From: Arthrobacter sp. AQ5-06
GTDB lineage: Bacteria; Actinomycetota; Actinomycetes; Actinomycetales; Micrococcaceae
Assembly: GCF_003287955.1 (NCBI RefSeq)
Contig: NZ_QMKP01000016.1
Coordinates: forward strand, 1 to 64,000
Direction: 5' to 3'
DNA length: 64,000 bases
Shown in pieces: positions 57,005 through 64,000 of this stretch; the stretch's first letter is position 1, and each line of letters opens with the position of its first letter. A model generated the notes under the pieces. That model did not search any database and had not been told where the DNA came from. It worked only from the letters and a program-made list of their open reading frames with translations. A program made the position numbers and the translations under genes.

Positions 57005-59344
57005 ATGACTGAACAGAACACCCCCGCCACTCCGTTCCCGGCCGCCTCCCTCCTCGGCTACCCGCGCATCGGCCGCCGGCGCGAGCTCAAGAAGGCCGTC
57101 GAAGCCTACTGGGCCGGCAAAATCGACGCCGCAGCACTGGACGCCGCCGCCAAGGGCATCCAGCTGACCATTGCCAAGCGCCTGCAGGAACTGGGCCTCA
57201 CCGAAGCGGCCGCCGTTCCGGGCACGTTCTCCTACTACGACCAGGTCCTGGACGCCACCGCCCACCTCGGCGCTGTCCCGGCCCGCTTCGGCAAGCTCCT
57301 CAACGCCGAAGGCCAGCTCGACATCGACGGCTACTTCACCCTGGCCCGTGGCACTAAGGACCAGCAGCCGCTGGAAATGACCAAGTGGTTCGACACGAAC
57401 TACCACTACCTCGTTCCGGAGATCGGCCCGGAGACCGAGTTCACCCTCGCCTCCAACCGCATCGTTGAGGAATTCGAGTTCGCCCTGGCCAACGGCATCG
57501 AGACCCGCCCGTACATCGTTGGCCCGGTCACTTACCTGCTGCTCTCCAAGGCTTCAGATGAGGCCCCGGCAGGCTTCGCTCCGCTGTCCCGCCTTGAAGA
57601 CGTCCTGCCGGTTTACGTGCAGCTGCTCGAGAAGCTCGCCGCCGCAGGCGCCAGCTGGATCCAGCTTGACGAGCCCGCACTGGTTGTTGACCAGGACACC
57701 CCGGCCGCCGAAATCGAAGCAGCCGTTGCCCGCGCTTACGAGGTCCTCTCCGGTGCGGCCAAGCGTCCGCAGATCCTCGTTTCCACGCCGTACGGTGCCC
57801 TCGATGGCCAGCTGGGTACGCTTGCCGCCACCAACATCGACGCCCTGCACATCGACGCTTTCAAGGGTGCGGTCCCGTCTGCAGCGGCCCTGGCCGGCCT
57901 TGGCAACAAGACCCTGGTTGCCGGCGTCGTTGACGGCCACAACATCTGGCGCAACGACCTCGCCGTGGCTGCCGCAAAGCTGGATGAACTGAAGGTTGCC
58001 GCCGGCCGGATCGCCGTCAGCACCTCCACCTCCACCCAGCACGTCCCGCACGACGTCACCGAAGAAGGCCAACTCTCCGAGGAGCTGCGCAGCTGGCTCG
58101 CGTTCGCCGACCAGAAGGCCGTGGAAGTCAAGACCCTCGCGTCCTACCTGGCCGACCCGGCCTCCGCCACGGCAGCCATCGACGAGGCATCCGCCGTCAT
58201 CGCAGCCCGCGCCACCGCCGGAGGCGTTCGCCGCGACGACGTCCGGGCCCGCACCGAAGCCCTGACCGCAGGGGACTTCAGCCGCTCCGCCTACGCAGTC
58301 CGCGAAGCCGCCCAGGAAAAAGCCCTGCACCTCCCGCCGCTGCCCACCACCACCATCGGCTCCTTCCCGCAGACGTCCGAGATCCGCTCGGCGCGTGCCC
58401 GCAACAACAAGGGCGACCTCACCAACGAGCAGTACGAACAGCTCATGAAGGACGAGATCAAGCGCGTTGTGGAGCTGCAGGAAGAGCTCGGCTACGACGT
58501 CCTGGTGCACGGCGAGCCGGAGCGCAACGACATGGTCCAGTACTTCGCCGAGAACCTCGAAGGCTTCGACGTCACGGTCCACGGCTGGGTCCAGTCCTAC
58601 GGCTCACGCTGCACCCGTCCGTCAATCCTCTGGGGCGACGTCACCCGCAGCGCCCCCATCACGGTGGCTTGGGCCGAGTACGCCCAGTCGCTGACCAGCA
58701 AGCCCATGAAGGGCATGCTCACCGGTCCGGTCACCATCCTGGCCTGGTCCTTCGTCCGCGATGACCAGCCGCTGGGCGAAACCGCCAACCAGGTTGGCCT
58801 GGCCCTCCGCGACGAAATCGCGGACCTCGAGGCTGCCGGCATCAAGGTCATCCAGGTGGACGAGCCCGCACTGCGCGAACTCCTGCCGCTGCGCAAGGCC
58901 GACCACGCCACCTACCTGAAGTGGTCAGTGGACTCCTTCCGCCTGGCCACCGCCGGTGCAGCCGACGCCACGCAGATCCATACCCACCTCTGCTACTCTG
59001 AGTTCGGCGTGATCATCGATGCCATCGACGGCCTCGACGCAGACGTCACCTCCATCGAAGCGGCACGCTCCCGCATGGAGGTTGTCCATGACCTCGAGTC
59101 CCACGGCTTCGGCCGCGGCGTTGGTCCGGGCGTCTACGACATCCACTCGCCGCGTGTTCCGGGCGAAGCCGAGGTCACCGAACTCCTGGCCACCGCAGTC
59201 AAGCACGTCCCGTCCCGCCAGCTCTGGGTCAACCCGGACTGCGGCCTGAAGACCCGCGGCTACGCCGAGACCGAAGAGTCCCTGCGCAACCTGGTCAAGG
59301 CCACCAAGACGGTCCGCGCCGGCCTGCTGGAATCCGCCAAGTAA
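57005..59344 (+). CDS. metE: Cobalamin-independent methionine synthase
   Basis: MetE transfers the methyl group from 5-methyl-THF-triglutamate to homocysteine. The 779-residue protein has the N-terminal barrel (SLLGYPRIGRRRELKKAVEAYW) and the C-terminal catalytic barrel with TTTIGSFPQTSEIR and zinc ligands in QIHTHLCYSEF (His, Cys) and NPDCGLKTRGY (Cys). AAGGA precedes the ATG. metF-metE is a natural pair; there is no B12 riboswitch in the 56-base gap. Confidence 0.97.
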   Translation: MTEQNTPATPFPAASLLGYPRIGRRRELKKAVEAYWAGKIDAAALDAAAKGIQLTIAKRLQELGLTEAAAVPGTFSYYDQVLDATAHLGAVPARFGKLLNAEGQLDIDGYFTLARGTKDQQPLEMTKWFDTNYHYLVPEIGPETEFTLASNRIVEEFEFALANGIETRPYIVGPVTYLLLSKASDEAPAGFAPLSRLEDVLPVYVQLLEKLAAAGASWIQLDEPALVVDQDTPAAEIEAAVARAYEVLSGAAKRPQILVSTPYGALDGQLGTLAATNIDALHIDAFKGAVPSAAALAGLGNKTLVAGVVDGHNIWRNDLAVAAAKLDELKVAAGRIAVSTSTSTQHVPHDVTEEGQLSEELRSWLAFADQKAVEVKTLASYLADPASATAAIDEASAVIAARATAGGVRRDDVRARTEALTAGDFSRSAYAVREAAQEKALHLPPLPTTTIGSFPQTSEIRSARARNNKGDLTNEQYEQLMKDEIKRVVELQEELGYDVLVHGEPERNDMVQYFAENLEGFDVTVHGWVQSYGSRCTRPSILWGDVTRSAPITVAWAEYAQSLTSKPMKGMLTGPVTILAWSFVRDDQPLGETANQVGLALRDEIADLEAAGIKVIQVDEPALRELLPLRKADHATYLKWSVDSFRLATAGAADATQIHTHLCYSEFGVIIDAIDGLDADVTSIEAARSRMEVVHDLESHGFGRGVGPGVYDIHSPRVPGEAEVTELLATAVKHVPSRQLWVNPDCGLKTRGYAETEESLRNLVKATKTVRAGLLESAK

Positions 59345-59425
59345 CAACGGTCTGACTAAGAGAGCTCGCAGAGGCTCAAGGGCTAGTGCGGCCTGACGCG
59401 CTGGCTCTTGAGAAGCGAGCGAACG

Positions 59426-59457
59426 GGCGGCCGGTCACCGAAAGGTGACCGGCCGCC
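59426..59457. terminator. Terminator after metE
   Basis: A perfect 14-bp stem GGCGGCCGGTCACC / GGTGACCGGCCGCC with loop GAAA lies between metE and the convergent DUF2004 gene. There is no T-run, so strength is uncertain. Confidence 0.8.
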
Positions 59458-59474
59458 GTCGGGCGTTAACCGCT

Positions 59475-59981
59475 TCAGGACTCCCAGAGGATTTCGTCGT
59501 CCACCACGCCGTCTTCGTCGGCGGCGGCCACCAGCACCTCGTCGGTGAAGTGTGAGCCAAGGGTGAAGTCCATCACGAAGTAGCGCTCCGGCTGGCCCGG
59601 GAAGATGCCCACGTGGCCGAGTTTGAGGGCTTTGAGGAACACGTCGTTGGTGAGCTGGCTCCGGTCCTCTACGCCGAAGACCTTCTGCAGGTGCTCGTCC
59701 TTGAGGGCGCTGCAGTGGAAGTGGAGGTACTCCTGGGGGCTGGTGCCTTCCTGCTCCAGCTCGTCGGCGATCATCTGCCGCACCTCATCCACGAGCTCGG
59801 GGAGGAACCGCAGACGGTAGTCCACCTTGTGCATCGCTGCTTCGTCAAAGTGGTCGTGTGCGTTGATGTTCAGGTCGAGTTCCAGTGTTTGGCCCCGCAG
59901 CTCATGTCGGGCGGCGATGTTGTGATCACTGCCGTGGTTGAGCTCGATTTCTCCAAAGTGCTGACTCGCTACCCTGTTCAT
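59475..59981 (-). CDS. DUF2004 domain protein
   Basis: The 168-residue soluble protein (MNRVASQHFGEIELNHGSDH, then ELDLNINAHDHFDEAAMHKVDYRL) fits the DUF2004 family, of unknown function. The C-terminus has HVGIFPGQPERYFVMDFTL and is acidic. The frame is open to 60020; the ATG at 59981 matches homologous starts. It is convergent with metE and lies 45 bases after the LysR gene, so it may share its transcript. Confidence 0.82.
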   Translation of the reverse strand: MNRVASQHFGEIELNHGSDHNIAARHELRGQTLELDLNINAHDHFDEAAMHKVDYRLRFLPELVDEVRQMIADELEQEGTSPQEYLHFHCSALKDEHLQKVFGVEDRSQLTNDVFLKALKLGHVGIFPGQPERYFVMDFTLGSHFTDEVLVAAADEDGVVDDEILWES

Positions 59982-60026
59982 ACCTTCAACATAGACCCCA
60001 AGTGCTGCGCTTTCCAGCATTCCGGG

Positions 60027-60944
60027 CTAATTCCCCGAGGACCCCGCAGCGGCCATCGTTTCGGCGAGCAGGTCCACGAACAGCTGTACCCGGGCGGTCT
60101 TCTTCTCGTTGATGAGCAGGGCAAACACGTTACGAGCCAACCGGATTTCGGGAACGTCAAGCACCACAACACCGGCCGGCCGGTTCCGCAGCGCCAGCTC
60201 GGGCACCAGCGCCGCGCCCAGTCCGGCGGCCGCCATTTCGAGGCTGGCATGGAAATCGTCGCTGTGGGCCACCACCCTGGGATGTAGGTTGCAGCTGGCA
60301 AAGAGACGCTCGATCACCACGGCGTCGGGGCTCCGCGGATGGTGCATGATCCACGGCAGCTTGGACAAGTGGTCCGCCGCCACCTTGGCGTCCGCGCGGA
60401 ACCCCCAGCCCGCGGGCAGCACCACGCGGAAGTTGTCATCGCCGATCCACTGCCGGTTAATAGTGTGCGGCCACGCGAGCCCGGACTGGCCCACCTGGAA
60501 AACGAGCGCCACATCCAGCTCTCCGCCGGTGCGCAGTCCCTGGATGGTCTGGGCCGGCTCGGCCACGGACACTTTGAGGTCGATGCCCAGGTCTTTCCAC
60601 GCCGGATTCTTCAGGATGCGCGGGAGGACGTAGGTTGCCAGGCTGGGGAAGATTCCTAGCCGCAGCTCCTGGCTTGTGCTGCTGTGTGTCTTGGAGGCTG
60701 CCGCCATCAGGGCCTCGATGTCCGTCAGGACCTTCGCAGCGTGCCGGGTCATCACCACCGCCGCTTCCGTGGGGACCACGCTGCGGGCCGAACGCTGGAA
60801 CAGGACCACGCCCGTCTCGCGTTCCAGGGCTGACATCTGTTGCGAGACCGCCGACGCCGTGTACCCCAGGCGTGCCGCTGCGGCCGCGAACGAACCCAGT
60901 CGGGTAACTTCGAGGAGGGTCTTCAGATGAACGGGATTTACCAA
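60027..60944 (-). CDS. LysR family transcriptional regulator
   Basis: The 305-residue protein has the LysR helix-turn-helix at the N-terminus (LLEVTRLGSFAAAAARLGYT, about 10-29, then ASAVSQQMSALERETG), and a substrate-binding domain (ELRLGIFPSLATYVLP to the end). The start is TTG at 60944, preceded by GAAGGG. It is divergent from the FAD/DUF1365/CFA operon with 181 bases between starts, the usual setting for LysR control of a neighbour. The effector is unknown. Confidence 0.9.
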   Translation of the reverse strand: MVNPVHLKTLLEVTRLGSFAAAAARLGYTASAVSQQMSALERETGVVLFQRSARSVVPTEAAVVMTRHAAKVLTDIEALMAAASKTHSSTSQELRLGIFPSLATYVLPRILKNPAWKDLGIDLKVSVAEPAQTIQGLRTGGELDVALVFQVGQSGLAWPHTINRQWIGDDNFRVVLPAGWGFRADAKVAADHLSKLPWIMHHPRSPDAVVIERLFASCNLHPRVVAHSDDFHASLEMAAAGLGAALVPELALRNRPAGVVVLDVPEIRLARNVFALLINEKKTARVQLFVDLLAETMAAAGSSGN

Positions 60945-61125
60945 CGGAGCCCTTCGGTCAGGGCCGCCTCAGCACTGCAATGTGCCGGGTCTGGAAAGCC
61001 CGCTTCATTCTGGCACAAAAGATTTGCTTCAAACTTAGTCATCCACCGATCCCACGGCGACGAACTGCCCCTAGAGAGTTTGCACCGAGCAAATGCACCA
61101 CGAGTCCGAGCAGGGGAGCAGAACA

Positions 61126-62508
61126 GTGTCTTTGGCAGGGAACCCGAGTGGCAGGCCGCAGGGACGGCGCATCGCCGTCGTGGGCAGCGGAGTGGCCGGC
61201 CTGACGGCCGCGTATGTCCTGAACCGGCACGACAACGTCACCCTCTTCGAGGCGGACAGCAGGCTGGGCGGCCACGCCCACACCCACAATGTCGCGCAGC
61301 CGGATGGATCCACCCTCGGCATCGATACCGGCTTCATCGTCCACAACGAGCGGACCTATCCCACCCTGCTGCGCCTGTTCGCCGAGCTGGGCGTGGAGAC
61401 GCAGGACTCGGAAATGAGCATGTCGGTTCGCTGTGACGGCTGCGGCCTGGAGTACGCCGGGGCCCGTGGGGGCGGTCGCGGGATCATCGCCCGGCCGTCC
61501 AGCCTGCTGCGCGGACGCTACCTGCTGATGCTGCTGGAGGTCATGCGGTTCTACCGCAGGGCCCGGGCGCTGATTGAGGCAGCTCCAGCGTCCGACGCCG
61601 GCCCTGGTGCGGGCGGAGCGGAGCTCACCCTCGGTGAATTCCTGGCAAAGGAACGCTTCAGCCACTACTTCATCTCCCATTTCATGACGCCGGTGGTCAG
61701 CGCGGTCTGGTCTTGCGATCCCACCACGGCGCTGTCCTATCCGGCGCGCTACCTTTTCACGTTCCTGGGCCACCACGGCATGCTGGGCGTCAAGGGTTCG
61801 CCGCAGTGGCGGACGGTCACCGGCGGTTCGGGGAGGTACGTGGAGAAACTCGCCGCGACGCTCCCGGACATCCGGCTCGGTACCCCCGTCACCGGGATCC
61901 GGCGGCACGCCCTGGGCGTGGAAGTGGCCACTGACCAGGGGATTGAAGATTTTGAGGCCGTGGTCATCGCCACGCACCCGGCCCAAGCCCTGAGCTTCCT
62001 CGCGGAAGCCACGCCGGCCGAAAAGGAAGCCCTCGGCCAGATGCCTTACTCCGTCAACCACACCGTTTTCCACCGGGACCCGGCCGTCCTGCCCGCCGCG
62101 GACAATGCCAGGGCGTCCTGGAACTACCGGCTCCCTGGCTGCGAAGCCCGTCCGGACAAGGTACTGGTCAGCTACGACCTCACCCGGCTGCAGCGCCTGG
62201 AGCCCGCCGATGGCCAGCCGTATCTGGTGAGCCTGGGGGAGTCGGGGCTCATCGCGGAGGACCGGGTTCTGCAACGCATGGTCTATGAGCACCCCCAATA
62301 CACCCCCGAATCATTGCGGGCACAGCAGCGCATTGCGGCCCTGAGCGATGAACGCATCGCGTACGCCGGCGCCTACCTCGGCTGGGGGTTCCATGAGGAC
62401 GGCGCCCTGGCCGGTGTCCGTGCCGCCGCGAGCCTGGGACGCACCTGGGATACGCCCGCGATTCAGTCGCCCGAGCCGGAACTGCTCGCAGCCTCGGAGG
62501 GCTCATGA
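61126..62508 (+). CDS. FAD-dependent oxidoreductase of the lipid-modification operon
   Basis: The 460-residue amine-oxidase-like flavoprotein has IAVVGSGVAGLTAAYVLNRH near the N-terminus and TLFEADSRLGGHAHTHNV, the FAD-binding parts, TGGSGRYVEKLA, and the C-terminal GAYLGWGFHEDGALAG. This type, with DUF1365 and CFA neighbours, is known from proteobacterial clusters for fatty acid modification. The GTG at 61126 has GGGGAG at 8 bases, so I preferred it to the ATG at 61093. It overlaps the DUF1365 gene by four bases. Confidence 0.88.
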   Translation: MSLAGNPSGRPQGRRIAVVGSGVAGLTAAYVLNRHDNVTLFEADSRLGGHAHTHNVAQPDGSTLGIDTGFIVHNERTYPTLLRLFAELGVETQDSEMSMSVRCDGCGLEYAGARGGGRGIIARPSSLLRGRYLLMLLEVMRFYRRARALIEAAPASDAGPGAGGAELTLGEFLAKERFSHYFISHFMTPVVSAVWSCDPTTALSYPARYLFTFLGHHGMLGVKGSPQWRTVTGGSGRYVEKLAATLPDIRLGTPVTGIRRHALGVEVATDQGIEDFEAVVIATHPAQALSFLAEATPAEKEALGQMPYSVNHTVFHRDPAVLPAADNARASWNYRLPGCEARPDKVLVSYDLTRLQRLEPADGQPYLVSLGESGLIAEDRVLQRMVYEHPQYTPESLRAQQRIAALSDERIAYAGAYLGWGFHEDGALAGVRAAASLGRTWDTPAIQSPEPELLAASEGS

Positions 62509-63236
62509 GCTTAACCGCAGCCATCTACCGCACGTCCATTTCCCACGTGCGCCAGAGCCCGCTGAAGAATGCGTTCACCTACCGGAGCTACAGCTGGTTT
62601 GTGGACGTGGACCGGCTCCCGGTTCTGCCCCGGCTCATGCGGCCGCTGGCTGTCTTCCGGGCTGCCGACCACCTGGGCGATCCCGAGGCCACCATCCGCA
62701 GCAACGTGGAACGGTTCCTGCGGACCCGGGGGATAGAGCCCGACGGCGGGGCCATCCGAATGCTGACCAGCGCCCGGGTTTTCGGCCACGTCTTCAACCC
62801 GCTTACCCTCTTCTGGTGCTATCGGATGTCCGGGGAGCTGCAGTGTGTCATCGCCGAGGTCCACAACACCTACGGCGAACGCCACTGCTACCTGATGGAG
62901 ACGGATCCTTCCGGACGGGCCAGTGTGCCCAAGGCCTTCTACGTTTCACCGTTCAATGATGTCCACGGACAGTACCGGATGAAGCTGCCCGCACCGGAGC
63001 AACGGCTCTCCGTCTCGATCGTTCTGGAGCGGGAAGGGCACCGGCCGTTCGCCGCAACCATGGACGGGAACCGGCACCCGGCCACCATCAGGAACATCCT
63101 GGCAGCGGCCATTGCAGTACCCGCCGCGCCGTTGCTGGTATCAGCGCTGATCCGCATTCAGGGCGTTAAACTCTGGGCAAAACGCCTGCCCGTCATCAAG
63201 AAGCCACATCACCCCTCACAGGAGGCAGTCCAATGA
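62505..63236 (+). CDS. DUF1365 domain protein
   Basis: The 243-residue protein carries the DUF1365 hallmarks HVRQSPLKNAFTYRSYSWFV near the N-terminus and ARVFGHVFNPLTLFWCYR in the middle, with VHNTYGERHCYLM and KAFYVSPFNDVHGQYRM following. DUF1365 proteins go with CFA synthases and flavoproteins in many bacteria; the biochemical role is not settled. It overlaps both neighbours through ATGA, a tightly coupled operon. Confidence 0.9.
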   Translation: MSLTAAIYRTSISHVRQSPLKNAFTYRSYSWFVDVDRLPVLPRLMRPLAVFRAADHLGDPEATIRSNVERFLRTRGIEPDGGAIRMLTSARVFGHVFNPLTLFWCYRMSGELQCVIAEVHNTYGERHCYLMETDPSGRASVPKAFYVSPFNDVHGQYRMKLPAPEQRLSVSIVLEREGHRPFAATMDGNRHPATIRNILAAAIAVPAAPLLVSALIRIQGVKLWAKRLPVIKKPHHPSQEAVQ

Positions 63237-64000
63237 CCATGACCGATGAGAACGGAACAGCCGCGACTGCGGAGGTTTCTGCCGCGAAGTCAGCCGCACG
63301 GCACCCGGTGACGGGGCGGACTGCTGCCAGGGTACCGGCGTCGCCGGCCACCATTGATCCGGACGTGTGGCCCGGTGTTGCCCACGCGCCGTCGGGCACT
63401 AAAGCGCTGGTGGCAGGCAAGGCCGCCGGCCTGCTGTTCAAAGCGGCGGTGCGCCGGCTGCCCCTGCGCGTTGCCTACCCGGACGGTTCGGTGCTGGGGA
63501 CCGGCGGCCTGGACGCGCCGGTGATGACCATGCTCAGGCCGGCAGCGTTCGAAGTGCGGATCGGTGACAACGGCCTGATCGGGCTCGGCGAGTCCTTTAT
63601 GGCGGGGGACTGGGACGCATCAGACCTCGCCGGGGTGCTGGAGATCTTCGCCGCGTCCGTGGACACGTTGATCCCCGCACCGCTGCAGAAGCTGCGGACC
63701 CTGTACCTGCCGCGGACGCCGCGGCAGGAACGCAATGAAGAGGACAACACGCGCAGCAACATCTCGCGGCATTACGATCTCTCCAACGAGCTCTTCTCCA
63801 ACTTCCTGGACACCACCATGAGCTACTCCTCGGCGCTTTTCCCGCTGAGCGACGGTGCGCTGGATTCGGTCCCGTGGGACGCGTTGGCCCAGGCCCAGCA
63901 GGCCAAGATCGACAGGCTGCTGGACAAGGCCGGCGTCGGATCCGGCACGCGCCTGCTGGAGATCGGCACCGGCTGGGGTGAACTGGCCCTCCGGGCAGCA
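63233..64000 (+). CDS. Cyclopropane-fatty-acyl-phospholipid synthase-like methyltransferase (partial, cut by window end)
   Basis: The visible 256 residues begin with an unusual Ala-rich N-terminal stretch of about 55 residues, then the CFA family N-domain (VTMLRPAAFEVRIGDNGLIGLGESFMAGDWDASDLAGVL-like region), NISRHYDLSNELFSNFLDTTMSYSSALF, and the SAM site LLEIGTGWGELALRAA at the edge. The catalytic His and C-terminus lie outside. The ATG overlaps the DUF1365 stop. This is the second CFA-like enzyme in the window and differs from the first (41,326) at the N-terminus. Confidence 0.9.
   Translation, partial: MTMTDENGTAATAEVSAAKSAARHPVTGRTAARVPASPATIDPDVWPGVAHAPSGTKALVAGKAAGLLFKAAVRRLPLRVAYPDGSVLGTGGLDAPVMTMLRPAAFEVRIGDNGLIGLGESFMAGDWDASDLAGVLEIFAASVDTLIPAPLQKLRTLYLPRTPRQERNEEDNTRSNISRHYDLSNELFSNFLDTTMSYSSALFPLSDGALDSVPWDALAQAQQAKIDRLLDKAGVGSGTRLLEIGTGWGELALRAA

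Overview
The window is a stretch of chromosome from a high-GC actinobacterium, most likely a member of the Micrococcaceae close to Arthrobacter or Pseudarthrobacter. The reasons are strong G/C bias at third codon positions, frequent GTG starts, paired clpP1-clpP2, a trHbO-type globin, an Rv2466c-like mycothiol-dependent thioredoxin-fold protein, an actinobacterial ileS T-box and a VKOR protein. The genus is an inference from gene content; no rRNA is present.

Layout. 1-230: the 5' end of a transposase with a palindromic element end. 290-9,123: tesB, a conserved hypothetical, an mscS-glbO pair, an epimerase-like gene, a pepN-osmC pair, a DUF1648 membrane protein and rpiB. 9,123-18,526: a Nei-type glycosylase, tRNA-Gly, tRNA-Pro, tig, clpP1, clpP2, clpX, an Rv2466c-like gene and valS. 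A ClgR-type site lies before clpP1. 18,570-20,640: a truncated DUF488 remnant, an SDR gene and an endonuclease/exonuclease/phosphatase-fold membrane protein. 20,708-26,612: T-box, ileS, folC, DUF4233, ndk. 26,725-40,829: VKOR, rne, TPP riboswitch with a thiD-tenA fusion, rplU, rpmA, obg, proB, proA, a small His-rich membrane protein, nadD, an unknown C-tail-anchored protein and rsfS. 40,930-41,229: two tRNA-Ala genes.

The gene order glbO/pepN/Rv2466c/rpiB/nei/tig/clpP1P2/clpX/valS/folC/DUF4233/ndk/rne/rplU/rpmA/obg/proB/proA/nadD/rsfS follows the block known from Mycobacterium tuberculosis (Rv2470 down to Rv2420c). The first two thirds are therefore an ancient core neighbourhood of proteostasis, translation, ribosome assembly and RNA decay. 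ileS and the thiamin gene are local additions.

41,326-64,000 is more accessory: a cyclopropane-fatty-acid-synthase-like methyltransferase; a PhnA/YjdM protein, a flavin oxidoreductase and an RlmG-like methyltransferase; a ROK regulator with a sugar ABC importer that has no ATPase gene; a MoxR-DUF58-VWA-VWA operon; metF and metE; a DUF2004 protein; a LysR regulator; and, divergent from it, an operon of an FAD oxidoreductase, a DUF1365 protein and a second CFA-like methyltransferase cut by the window end.

No CRISPR array, prophage or secondary-metabolite cluster is visible. The most unusual items are two long near-perfect intergenic palindromes between convergent genes, the ClgR-type box, the DUF488 remnant, a thrice-repeated ACATTTGC motif before metF, and the FAD/DUF1365/CFA lipid-modification operon.
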